Below are positions 9,539 to 19,475 of a stretch of 64,000 nucleotides of DNA, one piece after another. The notes under the pieces were generated by a model. It saw nothing but the letters and a program-made list of their open reading frames with translations. It was not told the DNA's origin and ran no database searches. Both the position numbers and the translations under genes were made by a program. The stretch lies in assembly GCA_943789425.1 (NCBI GenBank), contig CALSUB010000011.1:62001-126000 (forward strand), written 5' to 3'. Source of the DNA: an uncultured Luminiphilus sp. GTDB lineage: Bacteria; Pseudomonadota; Gammaproteobacteria; Pseudomonadales; Halieaceae. The first letter of the stretch is position 1, and each line of letters begins with the position of its first letter.

Positions 9539-12258
9539 ATGCTGATCTCTACCATGAAAAAAATCTTCGGTACCCGTAATGATCGGGAGCTGAAACGTTT
9601 GAGTAAAGTTGTCACCCGCATTAACCACCTTGAAGAGGCAATGCAGGCACTCGATGATGACAGCTTGCGAGCAAAGACGGCTGACTTCCGCGCCCGACTT
9701 GAGGAGGGTGAAACCCTCGATCAATTACTGCCCGAGGTGTTCGCAGTGGTGCGAGAGGCTGGTGTGCGTGCGTTGAATATGCGGCATTTTGATGTGCAGT
9801 TAATCGGCGGGATGGCGCTGAACGCAGGAAAAATTGCTGAAATGCGCACGGGTGAGGGTAAAACCCTCGTCGCCACGCTGCCTGCTTATCTGAATGCACT
9901 GCCCAATCACAGCGTGCATTTGGTCACCGTGAACGACTATCTCGCTCAGCGAGATGCCGCGTGGATGAGTCCACTGTACGAGTTTTTGGGTTTAACCGTG
10001 GGGGTGGTGCGCTCGGGTCAAGCGCCGGAAGAGAAGCGCGCTGCTTATGCCTGCGATGTGGTCTACGGCACCAATAATGAGTTTGGTTTTGATTACCTTC
10101 GCGACAACATGGCCTTTAGTCGGGCAGATAAAAATCAGGGTGCGCTCGCGTTTGCCATTGTCGATGAGGTGGATTCGATTCTCATTGATGAGGCGCGCAC
10201 GCCACTCATTATTTCGGGGGCCGTAGAGGACAGTTCAGCACTCTACAAAGCGATTAATCAATTGATTCCTAAGCTGACGCCCGAGCTAGAAGAGCAAGAG
10301 GGTGATTTTACGGTTGATGAGAAACAACGCAGCATCGAATTAACCGAGGCGGGACATGAAAAAGTTGAAGCCATGTTGATTGAGACAGGACTGTTAGAGG
10401 GAGAGGATTCCCTCTACGCCCCGACTAACCTAGGGCTTCTGCATCACGTTCATTCAGGCTTACGGGCACATGTGTTGTTTCAGCGTGATGTGGAATACAT
10501 TGTGCAAGACGGCCAGGTCGTTCTCATCGATGAGCACACGGGCCGCACCATGGCGGGTCGCCGGTTATCGGAGGGGCTTGCACCAGGCGATTGAAGCAAA
10601 GGAAGGGGTGAATATTCAAAGCGAAAGCCAAACCCTCGCGTCCACCACGTTTCAAAACTTCTTTCGGCTGTACGACAAGCTCTCGGGAATGACAGGCACT
10701 GCCGATACCGAGGCTTTCGAATTTCAAGCAGATTTATGGTCTCGATTGTGTCGTGATCCCAACCAATGTCCCGATGCTGCGTGATGATCTGAACGATCTA
10801 GTGTATCTCACCCGCGACGAGAAGTTCGAAGCGATCATTGACGATGTGCAGTCCTGTATTGATTCAGGGGCACCGGTTCTGGTGGGCACGGCGTCGGTAG
10901 AAACCTCCGAGGAATTATCCGAGGCCTTCAAGCGCAAAGATATTGCGCACAAAGTATTGAATGCAAAGTACCACGAGCAGGAGGCGGAGATTATTGCTCA
11001 AGCGGGTCGTCCGGGGATCGTGACAATTGCGACCAACATGGCGGGTCGCGGGTACCGACATCGTGTTGGGCGGCAATTTAGAGGCTGAGCTTGCCAGGCA
11101 AGGCGACGCGCTTGACGACGCTGCGCGAGCAGCGCTGACCGCAGAGTGGCAAGCGCGCCACGACGCAGTGATCGCTGCGGGCGGGTTACATATTCTCGGT
11201 ACGGAACGACACGAATCTCGCCGGATTGATAATCAGCTGAGAGGACGATCGGGTCGTCAGGGCGATCCGGGTGTTTCGCGGTTCTATCTCTCTTTAGAAG
11301 ACAGTCTGATGAGAATTTTTGCTTCGGATCGCGTGAAAAGCTTCATGCAGGCGATGGGCATGGAGCGCGGAGAGGCGATTGAGCACCGAATGGTGAGCAA
11401 TGCCATCGAAAAAGCACAACGTAAGGTCGAGGGCCGCAACTTCGATATTCGTAAGCAATTACTGGAGTACGACGACGTCGCGAATGACCAGCGACAGATT
11501 ATCTACCGACAGCGGGATGAACTGTTATCGGATGATGAGATTGAAGACACCATTGCCGCAATCCGCGCCGATGTGGTGAGTCGACGCTGTTGATGGATTC
11601 GTTCCACCGATGAGCGTGGAAGAACAGTGGGACATTCCCGGGACTTGAGAAGCAGCTTGAGGCTGAATTCGGTGTGGCACTGCCTGTCAGTCAGTGGCTC
11701 GAAGAAGATAACGCGCTTCATGAAGAGACATTACGCGAACGGATTTTAGCGGCGGTGCAGACTGCTTACGAGGAAAAGGCCCAAGGTGTTGGTCCGGGAA
11801 TGCGTCAGTTAGAAAAGCAGATCATGCTTCAAGTGCTGGACACGTTGTGGAAAGAGCACCTTCAGGTAATGGATCAACTGCGGCAGGGAATACATCTGCG
11901 GGCTTATGCCAATAAGAATCCGAAGCAGGAATACAAGCGAGAGTCGTTTGAGTTGTTTGAGGGCCTGTTGCAGCGCCTAAAATATGAAGTGATTCGTTTT
12001 CTGAGTCATGTGCAGGTGCAGCACGCGGACGAAGCAGCGGCGGTCGAGCAGCGCCGACGTGAAACGGCGGCAAAGCAAAATATGGCGTTTGAGCATGCTG
12101 AGGCGAATCCAGTGGCCTCTGATCCCTCTGCAGTAGCGCCATCGAAGGCACCGCCCGCACAGCCGATGACCCGGATGGAACCTAAGGTAGGCCGTAACGA
12201 TCCTTGCCCCTGTGGTAGCGGAAAAAAGTATAAGCAATGCTGCGGTGCCCTCACCTAA
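9539..12258 (+). CDS. secA: SecA, preprotein translocase ATPase (five frame breaks as sequenced)
   Basis: Motor ATPase of the Sec pathway. N-terminal [19 protein letters not shown], Walker A region MRTGEGKT near residue 103, the [15 protein letters not shown] helicase motif near 210, the IRQG-type scaffold region ([13 protein letters not shown]) and a C-terminal zinc/SecB-binding tail ([14 protein letters not shown]) are all present. The reading frame breaks at about 10573-10576 (GGGG), 10731, 11050-11052 (GGG), 11581-11583 and 11640-11642 (GGG); each is repaired by removing one base. The repaired length is 904 residues, the normal size. An essential gene with only single-base additions points to sequence error. 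Confidence 0.95.
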
Positions 12259-12295
12259 TGAGGCCGCGTCCGATGGTTATGGTGTGCAATGAGGG

Positions 12296-13496
12296 GTGCC
12301 GATGATTCACTCGGTGGCGGGCTTACGATTAGGCGTTGCACAGGCCGGGATTAAACTGGCCGACTACGATGATCTCGTATTGATCTCGTTGGCGTCCGGC
12401 GCGAGCACGTCAGTGGTTTTCACGCAGAATGCGTTTCGTGCCGCTCCGGTCCTCATTGCCGCGGAACACAGTCAGGCGAACCAAGGCCATTCTGAGTGGC
12501 TGTTAATCAATACGGGTAATGCCAATGCCGGCACTGGAGAGCCTGGCAAAAGGGTCGCGATCGAGTCCTGCCAAGCGGTGGCGGCGTTAACTGAATCGAC
12601 GATCGACCGGGTGCTGCCCTTTTCGACAGGCGTGATCGGCGAGCCGCTATCGGCTGAGCTCATTAAGCGGGCATTGCCCCATGCAGTGGAGGACCTGTGC
12701 GATCACAATTGGGAGCGTGCCGCCGCCGCGATTTTGACGACGGATACGCGTTCCAAATTGCGAAGTGTCTCGATCGACCTAGGCGGACAAACCTGTGTGA
12801 TCACGGGGATGGCCAAGGGCGCTGGGATGATCTGCCCTAATATGGCAACGATGCTGGGCTTTATCGGGACGGATGCTCAGATCGCGCCGGCTTTGCTCGA
12901 TAGCCTGTTGCGAACCGCTGTTGCCGCCAGCTTCAATCGCATTAGTGTTGATGGTGACACATCTACGAATGATGCGGTCACGCTGTCTGCGACCGGGCAA
13001 TCGTCTGTGGTGTTGGAGGCAGGAGTCACCGACTACAGCCCTATTTTTGGACGCGTTGACAACGCTTATGATTGAGTTGGCGCACGATATTGTTCGCGAC
13101 GGCGAGGGAGCGACAAAATTTGTTGAAGTGCGTGTCGAAGGGGGTGGCTCTGAGGCGGCCTGTGATCAGGTAGCCCGCACGATAGCCCACTCTCCCTTAG
13201 TTAAAACCGCCTTATTTGCCTCAGATCCCAACTGGGGCAGGCTCTTGATGGCCATTGGGCGAGCCGGCGTAGAGCACCTGAATACCAGTGTCATATCAAT
13301 TCATATCAATGGGGTGTTGATTGCAGAGGAGGGTGCTCGTGCGGCCTCCTATACCGAGGCGGCGGGTCAGGCCGCCATGGCAGATCGCGATTTACTCATC
13401 GAGGTGAATCTGAATCAAGGATCCGCGGCGTCATCGCTCTGGACCACGGATTTGTCCTATGACTACGTCAAGATCAATGCTGACTATCGGACCTGA
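12296..13496 (+). CDS. argJ: ArgJ, bifunctional ornithine acetyltransferase/N-acetylglutamate synthase (one frame break)
   Basis: Self-cleaving enzyme of the cyclic arginine pathway, transferring acetyl from N-acetylornithine to glutamate. The autoprocessing site lies in KGAGMICPNMATML, where cleavage before the Thr is known for the family. The frame breaks at the GG pair 13049-13050 after YSPIF; removing one G continues with DALTTLMIELAHDIVRDGEG. The repaired protein is 399 residues from the GTG at 12296, or 397 from the ATG at 12302, both normal. The order secA-argJ-mutT is that of Pseudomonas. Confidence 0.93.
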
Positions 13497-13498
13497 TT

Positions 13499-13888
13499 TT
13501 GGAGGTGGTCACCGTGGCAGTCGGTATTTTGTTAGATCCTCAAGGTCGTGTGTTGGTCACACGGCGCGCGTCTGAAGCCCACCAAGGCGGGCTGTGGGAG
13601 TTTCCTGGCGGTAAAGTGGAGCCCGGCGAGACGATTACTGACGCACTCGCGCGCGAATTAAACGAAGAATTGGGCGTGACAGTGCTCATCAGCGAGCCGT
13701 TTATGACCTTGCAGCATGACTACGGTGATCAATGCGTGTGCTTAGCGGTCTATCGCGTTACCAGCTGGCGGGGTGAGCCGTCTGGGATGGAAGGGCAGCC
13801 CTTAGCCTGGCAACCACCTGTTGATTTGATCGACTGGCCATTTCCCGCCGCGAATCAGCCCATACTAAAGAAGCTATTGGCGGGTTAA
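13499..13888 (+). CDS. mutT: MutT, Nudix 8-oxo-dGTP diphosphatase
   Basis: Small Nudix hydrolase (129 residues) that removes oxidised dGTP from the nucleotide pool. The Nudix box starts at GGKVEPGE and continues with RELNEELG, matching GX5EX7REUXEEXGU. The start is ambiguous: TTG at 13499 or GTG at 13505 or 13514; the argJ stop is at 13494-13496. The stop codon overlaps the convergent coaE stop by 4 bases. Confidence 0.92.
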   Translation: MEVVTVAVGILLDPQGRVLVTRRASEAHQGGLWEFPGGKVEPGETITDALARELNEELGVTVLISEPFMTLQHDYGDQCVCLAVYRVTSWRGEPSGMEGQPLAWQPPVDLIDWPFPAANQPILKKLLAG

Positions 13889-14481
13889 TGATGCGCTCGT
13901 GCCAGCAAGGTTTGGTGGAGGGCGTCTGTTCGGTGGTGCAGCGTGTCGAGGCACTCGCTGTTATCGATCACAATGTCGGCGCGACGCAATCGGGTTTCCC
14001 GGTCACATTGTGCGGCCATTATTTTTGTGACCAGCGCTTCGTCGTTTTGATCACGCGCCATGGTGCGCTCAATCTGTAGCGACTCCGGGACATCGACCAC
14101 CACTGTGATATCGACCATCTCAGATTGGTTACCCTCAAGCAGGAGCGGTGAGCTCAGCACCACGTAAGGAGAACTGGCATGTTCCAACTGGCTCGCCAGC
14201 TCCTCTCGTATTTTCGGATGAGTGATCCCCTCTAGCATTTTCCGCTTTGACTCGTCCGCAAAGACCAGCTGGCGCAATGCGGGCCGGTCGAGCTGGCCAT
14301 CGGGTAGGAGGTACTCGGCGCCAAAGGTGTTGGCGATCTCTGCGAGTGCGGGCATACCCGGCGTCACCACAAGCCGCGCGACCACGTCGGCGTCGACAAT
14401 GGTAATGCCCTTTTGAGCCAGCCAGTCGGTGACCGCGGTTTTACCGCTGCCAATACCGCCAGTGATCCCGACACGCAGCAT
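13885..14481 (-). CDS. coaE: CoaE, dephospho-CoA kinase
   Basis: Last step of coenzyme A synthesis, phosphorylating the 3' hydroxyl of dephospho-CoA. The start at 14481 gives MLRVGITGGIGSGKT with the Walker A loop at residues 7-14; 198 residues in all, as in the family. The middle has the CoaE stretch LLLEGNQSEMVD and QIERTMARDQ. It lies directly after pilD, as in Pseudomonas (pilB-pilC-pilD-coaE), and ends tail-to-tail with mutT. Confidence 0.96.
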   Translation of the reverse strand: MLRVGITGGIGSGKTAVTDWLAQKGITIVDADVVARLVVTPGMPALAEIANTFGAEYLLPDGQLDRPALRQLVFADESKRKMLEGITHPKIREELASQLEHASSPYVVLSSPLLLEGNQSEMVDITVVVDVPESLQIERTMARDQNDEALVTKIMAAQCDRETRLRRADIVIDNSECLDTLHHRTDALHQTLLARAHH

Positions 14482-14482
14482 G

Positions 14483-15340
14483 CTAAGGGCGCATCCACTG
14501 TAAATACTGTGCGACAAGGGTGTCGCCATAAAACAAGGCGAGCAGGCCCGCCCCGGCTAAATAAGGACCAAACGGCATCGGCGTATTGCGTCCCTGACGG
14601 GTTAACGCGAGGATCGTGAGACCCAGCAGTGCGCCAACAAGCGATGACAGCAGAATGATGAGGGGGATCGCTTGCCAGCCGAACCAGGCGCCCAGAGCAG
14701 CCAGTAGCTTAAAGTCACCGTAGCCCATGCCTTCTTTGCCAGTCACCAATTTGAACGCCCAATAGACACTCCACAATGCGCCGTAGCCGAGCATGGCCCC
14801 GACAACGGCGGCGGGTAATGTGGTCCAGACCTGAAATAAATTCACGCCCAATCCCAGCCACAGCAGCGGCAGGGTGAGCGAATCTGGTAGAAGTTGTGTG
14901 TCGAGATCGATGCCGGTTAACGCAATCAAAAACGCGATGAGTACCAGAGCACTGAGCGCCTCTGCGCTGTACCCAAATTGCCAAGCCGCCGCCGCGAACA
15001 GTAGTCCTGTGACCAGCTCGACCAGTGGATAGCGGATCGATATGGTGGCGTTGCAATCAGCACAGCGTCCGCGCAATACCAACCAACTCAGCACGGGGAT
15101 ATTGTGCCATGCCCGGATGGCAGCGCCGCATTGGGGGCAGGTCGACCTGGGGTGGGCCAAACTGAGTGGGGTATCGGCGGGGATCGGTTGATCCATCAGT
15201 TCGCAGCAGTCTTTGTGCCATTGCGATTCCATCATGCGCGGCAGGCGCACAATGACCACGTTGAGAAAACTGCCAATGATCAGCCCCAATACGCCGCAGG
15301 TCAGGGTGAAAAAAACAGGATCCGATAAAAGAAGAAGCAT
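14483..15340 (-). CDS. pilD: PilD/GspO, prepilin peptidase and N-methyltransferase
   Basis: Inner-membrane aspartic protease that cleaves and N-methylates type IV prepilins and type II pseudopilins. In 285 residues the N-terminal domain has two CxxC pairs (CPQC and CADC), followed by two catalytic Asp regions, GIDLDTQLLPD and GYGDFKLLAALGAW, between membrane helices. The type II operon at 32.8-44.2 kb has no gspO of its own, so this enzyme probably serves both systems. It follows pilC at 26 bases. Confidence 0.96.
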   Translation of the reverse strand: MLLLLSDPVFFTLTCGVLGLIIGSFLNVVIVRLPRMMESQWHKDCCELMDQPIPADTPLSLAHPRSTCPQCGAAIRAWHNIPVLSWLVLRGRCADCNATISIRYPLVELVTGLLFAAAAWQFGYSAEALSALVLIAFLIALTGIDLDTQLLPDSLTLPLLWLGLGVNLFQVWTTLPAAVVGAMLGYGALWSVYWAFKLVTGKEGMGYGDFKLLAALGAWFGWQAIPLIILLSSLVGALLGLTILALTRQGRNTPMPFGPYLAGAGLLALFYGDTLVAQYLQWMRP

Positions 15341-15366
15341 GACCTTTACCGCTTTGTGAAAGGCAT

Positions 15367-16578
15367 TTAAATCACCGATCCCAGCATAAAAATCGGGAGG
15401 TACATCGCGATCATCAGCCCGCCCACCAAGACGCCGAGCACTGACATAATCAGGGGCTCCATGAGTGAGCTCAGACTATCTACGGCATTGTCCACGGCGG
15501 CCTCGTAATGATCAGCAACTTTACTGAGCATATCATCAAGTGATCCTGATTCTTCGCCAATGGCGATCATCTGTAACAGCATGACCGGGAACAAGTCGGT
15601 GGATCGAATCGAGGCGGTGAGTGCTTGCCCTGCGGTGACATCGTCTCGAATACGCCTAATACCGCGGGCGTAGACTGCGTTGCCCGCCGCCCCAGCGGTA
15701 GAATCCAAGGCCTCAACCAGTGGCACCCCAGCGGCAAAGGTGGTCGACAGCGTGCGAGAAAAACGAGCAATCACCGCGTCGTGGACGATCGTGCCAATAA
15801 TAGGCAGTCTGAGAGACAGTGCGTCAACCCAATCCGATACGCGCTGATAGCGTTGTTTGGCCTGTGAAAAGAGGTAGCCAGCTACCGTAAAAGAAATCAA
15901 TAAGAGCAACCACCAGGCTTGCACCCAGTCTGAGATTCTCAGTACCAGTAAGGTGAATGCGGGTAGCTCAGAACCAAATCCCTGAAACGTCTCAGCAAAC
16001 TGAGGGACCACTTTGACCAGCAAAATAGCGGTCACCACGATAGCCACCACAATGACCGCCGTCGGGTAGGTGAGGGCCTTTTTAATTTTTGCCTTGAGCG
16101 CCTCGGTTTTTTCTTTGTAAGTGGCAACACGATCTAACATCGTTTCTAAGGTGCCCGAATTTTCGCCAGACGCGACCAGACAGCAAAAGAGCTCGTCAAA
16201 TTGTCGCGGGTGTTGGCTCAATGCATCCGCAATGTTGGTGCCGGAGGCCACGTCAGTGCGTAAGTCATTAATGAGTTTGCGCATGCCGTCGTGTTCGGTG
16301 CCGTCTGCGACAATCGTAAAGGCTTGAACGAGTGGGACCCCTGCTTTCATCATCGTGGCGAGTTGTCGCGTAAAGATGGCGATATCGGCAGGCGTTATCT
16401 TTTTTGGCCCAAAAAGCGTGAATTCCTTAGCTTTTTTTCTGACCGTTTTAGTGGTGACGCCCTGTTTGCGGAGCTGCGCGCGTGCCATGGCGGCAGAGCT
16501 CGCCATTTCTTCGCCGGCGGAGGGTTGTCCATTGCGGTCAGTGCCGCGCCACACAAATACAATACTGTCTGCTGTCAT
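15367..16578 (-). CDS. pilC: PilC, type IV pilus inner-membrane platform protein
   Basis: GspF/PilC-family platform for pilus assembly, partner of the PilB ATPase. In 403 residues there are two tandem T2SSF domains (about 65-190 and 270-395) and three membrane helices. Conserved stretches are FTRQLATMMKAGVPLVQA and, in the repeat, FSRTLSTTFAAGVPLVEALD. The N-terminal part has FVWRGTDRNGQ, typical of PilC rather than GspF. It is the middle gene of pilB-pilC-pilD. Confidence 0.96.
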   Translation of the reverse strand: MTADSIVFVWRGTDRNGQPSAGEEMASSAAMARAQLRKQGVTTKTVRKKAKEFTLFGPKKITPADIAIFTRQLATMMKAGVPLVQAFTIVADGTEHDGMRKLINDLRTDVASGTNIADALSQHPRQFDELFCCLVASGENSGTLETMLDRVATYKEKTEALKAKIKKALTYPTAVIVVAIVVTAILLVKVVPQFAETFQGFGSELPAFTLLVLRISDWVQAWWLLLLISFTVAGYLFSQAKQRYQRVSDWVDALSLRLPIIGTIVHDAVIARFSRTLSTTFAAGVPLVEALDSTAGAAGNAVYARGIRRIRDDVTAGQALTASIRSTDLFPVMLLQMIAIGEESGSLDDMLSKVADHYEAAVDNAVDSLSSLMEPLIMSVLGVLVGGLMIAMYLPIFMLGSVI

Positions 16579-16611
16579 TGTCTCGCTCCACTCATGTGGG
16601 ATGTTGAGTGA

Positions 16612-18342
16612 TCAGTCCGTTGTCACCCGGCTGACTTCTTCCAGGCTGATCAGTCCATCGGCACATTTTTTCAGCGCCGATTGTCTGAGATCGTCAAAGC
16701 CCGCCTGGCGCGCCACCCGATCTAATTCGATGGAGTTCGCGCCATCCATAATGGCGGCAGCAAGGGGTTTGGTGATTCGCACCACTTCATAAATCCCGAC
16801 TCTGCCTTTGTAACCATCCTTGCATTGGTCACACCCAACGGGATGTTTGATCGTGGCATTGATGAGCTGTTCGAGGGTGAATCCCATCTCTAACAGCGCA
16901 CCCTCAGGCACTGTAGTTTGTGGTTCGGCGCAGTGCTTGCAGAGGCGACGGGCCAGTCGCTGCGCGATGATCAGTGTCACCGACGCGGCAATATTAAAAG
17001 CGGGTATGCCCATGTTCAGGAGTCGCGTGACCGTTTCGGCTGCATTGTTGGTATGCACGGTCGACATCACCAAGTGCCCGGTCTGAGCCGCTTTGATGGC
17101 AATTTCCGCGGTTTGCAGATCGCGAATTTCTCCGACCATGATGACGTCTGGGTCCTGGCGGAGAAAGGAGCGCAGCGCCTCGGCAAAGTTGAGCCCCACT
17201 TTGGGATTGACCAGCACTTGATTGATGCCCTGCATATTGATTTCCACGGGATCTTCAGCAGTCGAAATATTGCGCTCGGGTTCATTTAAAATATTGAGCC
17301 CGGTATAGAGCGACACGGTTTTGCCTGAGCCGGTGGGTCCGGTGACTAAAATCATCCCTTGGGGTCGGTGCAGGGCCTCGAGGTAGAGTTGCTTTTGGTC
17401 AGTCTCGTAGCCGAGTGCATCGATACCGATCTGCGCCGAGCTGGGATCCAGGATTCGCAGTACGATCTTCTCGCCATAGAGGGTGGGTAGGGTATTCACG
17501 CGGAAGTCGATCGCACGTTTTTGCGAGAGTTTCATCTGGATGCGGCCATCTTGCGGCACGCGCCGCTCAGAGATGTCCATCTGAGACATTACCTTCAGTC
17601 GCGCCGCTAAGCGAGGTGCTAAATTGCGCGGTGGCTTTACCACCTCGCGCAACATACCGTCGGTCCGAAACCGCACTCGGTAATCTTTTTCGTAGGGCTC
17701 AAAGTGTATATCGGAAGCGCCCTGTTTCACGGCATCCAGCAGCACTTTGTTGACGAACTTGACGATCGGCGTGTCGTCCACAGCGTCCGCCACTTCGTCA
17801 GCGTCTTCGAGCGTGCCGTCACTGATCTCAAGATCGTATTCACCGTCGTCGCCGAGTGAGGCCATATCAGAATCAAAGCCGCCAGCTTGCTCGGCGAGTT
17901 CGTCAATAAGACGGTTGAGCGCCTGGTCCTCCACTAATACGGCATCGGTATTGATGCCTGCAGCAAATTTGAACTCTGCTAATGCGGCTTGATTCATCGG
18001 GTCAGAGATCGCGACGAACAGACAGTTACCGCGGTGAAATAGCGGCACGGCGCGATATTTCATCATGAGTGCCGCATCGATTTTTTGATTCGGCAGCATG
18101 TCGCGGTTCATCGCGGTTAGGTCAAATATGGGTAGCCCAAACTCAGCCGAGGCGGGCTCCGCCAGCGCGCGGCTATCGATAGCGAGGGTGTCGATGAGAT
18201 AGCGCATCAGCGAGACGCCGGTTGCTTTGGCATTCTCCTCGGCGGTGGTGGCTTGTGCGGCCGTCAGCACACGATCGGCCACCAAGCGTCCGGCGAGTCC
18301 TCGGATGTTCGATCGAATCGTTTGTGCGACGGGTGCATTCAT
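16612..18342 (-). CDS. pilB: PilB, type IV pilus extension ATPase
   Basis: Cytoplasmic hexameric ATPase driving pilus extension. In 576 residues: MshEN/GspE N-terminal domain, an acidic linker around residues 155-185, Walker A GPTGSGKTVSLYTGL near 338, Asp box, His box (HLVMSTVHTNNAAETVTRL) and a tetracysteine zinc site (CKHC and CDQC) near 465-505. It heads the pilB-pilC-pilD-coaE group and lies downstream of the pilin gene on the same strand. Confidence 0.96.
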   Translation of the reverse strand: MNAPVAQTIRSNIRGLAGRLVADRVLTAAQATTAEENAKATGVSLMRYLIDTLAIDSRALAEPASAEFGLPIFDLTAMNRDMLPNQKIDAALMMKYRAVPLFHRGNCLFVAISDPMNQAALAEFKFAAGINTDAVLVEDQALNRLIDELAEQAGGFDSDMASLGDDGEYDLEISDGTLEDADEVADAVDDTPIVKFVNKVLLDAVKQGASDIHFEPYEKDYRVRFRTDGMLREVVKPPRNLAPRLAARLKVMSQMDISERRVPQDGRIQMKLSQKRAIDFRVNTLPTLYGEKIVLRILDPSSAQIGIDALGYETDQKQLYLEALHRPQGMILVTGPTGSGKTVSLYTGLNILNEPERNISTAEDPVEINMQGINQVLVNPKVGLNFAEALRSFLRQDPDVIMVGEIRDLQTAEIAIKAAQTGHLVMSTVHTNNAAETVTRLLNMGIPAFNIAASVTLIIAQRLARRLCKHCAEPQTTVPEGALLEMGFTLEQLINATIKHPVGCDQCKDGYKGRVGIYEVVRITKPLAAAIMDGANSIELDRVARQAGFDDLRQSALKKCADGLISLEEVSRVTTD

Positions 18343-18657
18343 GATCCGCAGTACCGTGGACAGTTGGGGGTAGTGACCTTTCGGGCTCGATCCGACAAGA
18401 CCGCGCCCAGAGCGATCGACACTGCTGCCACCTGTATCTGGGGCGCGTTACGGGGTGACCGATGCTTCGTTTTAACGCTGTTGGCGTGAGCAGATGCGTT
18501 CATGTTTTAGCTCTGTCGTTATCAGAGGGTCAAGCCGGTACACGTTGTCTTCGTGTCTGTTGATGAGGCAGCGCATCCCGGTAGTTTGTGCGCCGATATT
18601 CAATCTTTTAAGGATCGTTCGCGCTGGCATCACAGGCCGCGTAGCGTCTCAGAGAGG
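18343..18657. other. Intergenic gap between pilB and the pilin 3' hairpin
   Basis: About 315 bases with no convincing gene on either strand. Pseudomonas has a tRNA-Thr in this position; I looked for a T-loop (GGTTCGAAT-like) and a cloverleaf and found none. It presumably holds the pilB leader or promoter. Confidence 0.5.
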
Positions 18658-18681
18658 CCAAAGGGAGCGGACTCCCTTTGG
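18658..18681 (-). terminator. Strong hairpin after the pilin gene
   Basis: CCAAAGGGAG and CTCCCTTTGG form a perfect 10-bp stem with a 4-base loop, about 20 bases past the reconstructed pilin stop at 18702. No T-tract follows on the minus strand, so it may be a partial terminator or an mRNA-stabilising stem that separates the abundant pilin transcript from pilB. Confidence 0.6.
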
Positions 18682-18701
18682 TGGTTGACTGTGCGTTGTG
18701 A

Positions 18702-19129
18702 TCAGCACAAGCCGCTGTCAAGCAGGTACGCACTGCCTTGCGTTTTCTCCAAATCACAGGGGCAGAGAGCGCTGATGGTGTCAGTATGTACGTTTTGCTA
18801 TCTACGTCAGCTAGTACCCGTTGCCGTGATCACGCCCCCCGTTGTAACCATACCGACGCAACAGCCCCACTTACTGCTCGGCATCTGCTGGAATACCACA
18901 TTTCCCACTGCATCAATGTTGCGGGCTCGTACAGCCAGTAGCACCTGTTTGTATCGCAGATTTCGACCGCTATCTTGTAGGGTGCAGCCGCCGCGATCAC
19001 TTCGGTAAACTTCGCGCGTTTGGTGTAGGTGTCATAAGCCGGCAGTGCTACCGCGGCTAAAATACCGATGATCGCAATGACAATCATCAGCTCGATGAGC
19101 GTAAAGCCTTGTTGTGGTTGTTTTTGCAT
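18702..19129 (-). pseudogene. pilA: Type IVa major pilin (PilA-like), reading frame broken many times as sequenced
   Basis: The start at 19129 follows AAGGAG and gives a short leader, the G/F cleavage site and [19 protein letters not shown], so this is a type IVa pilin. After AVEIC the frame is lost, but successive frames hold pilin-like fragments in order: [55 protein letters not shown] and a final GLC before a stop at 18702. Joining them needs about eight small shifts, all explainable as extra bases, and gives about 138 residues, the normal size. This is either a decayed gene or a badly resolved patch of sequence; I favour the latter. Confidence 0.8.
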
Positions 19130-19169
19130 GTCTCTCTCCTTAGAAACGGGATCTTTCCTGCCCTTGATT

Positions 19170-19187
19170 TGCATGCTGCAATGCCAA
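19170..19187 (-). promoter_or_regulatory. Possible sigma-54 promoter of the pilin gene
   Basis: On the minus strand, about 41 bases before the pilin ATG, the sequence reads TTGGCATTGCAGCATGCA. This resembles the sigma-54 consensus TGGCAC-N5-TTGC, and pilin genes of this group are commonly sigma-54 dependent, but the spacing is one base too long. Given the extra bases in the adjoining gene, that base may itself be an error. Confidence 0.35.
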
Positions 19188-19475
19188 GCCGGCAGGCTGT
19201 TTTTCCATGTAGCAGTTTTAACCTAACGCATTTATTCGCATAATGCGACTTTTATTTCATACTGCAAAAATGAACAAATAGGTATCTCAATCACCCGTCT
19301 AATTCCGGTGAGAAAAAGTGATCGGTGTCAGTGATGCCACAGGCAGTTCGCTTCTGGTCCTAGCTGAGCCACGGGGGATTGTCTGAAATGCGGCAGAGGC
19401 CAATCGAGCCGTCTATGACGGCTCAACAGCGCGGGTCACCAGCGCGGCAAGGTAGCTTTTATTACTGCGCCCGCT
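19188..19475. other. Intergenic gap between the pilin leader and glcB
   Basis: About 290 bases without a credible gene. It holds a perfect inverted repeat GAGCCGTC/GACGGCTC (19406-19413 and 19417-19424, 3-base loop) about 50 bases past the glcB stop, which may end the glcB transcript although no T-run follows. Confidence 0.5.

Noticed and set aside
6483-11642. Programmed ribosomal frameshifting in ftsZ or secA
   Set aside because: No slippery heptamer with downstream structure, no precedent in these genes, and five events in one gene are not plausible.
18343-18657. tRNA-Thr between pilin and pilB as in Pseudomonas
   Set aside because: No T-loop consensus and no cloverleaf could be drawn.
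19406-19424. Intrinsic terminator after glcB
   Set aside because: Perfect 8-bp stem but no T-run on either strand; kept only as a note in the intergenic entry.
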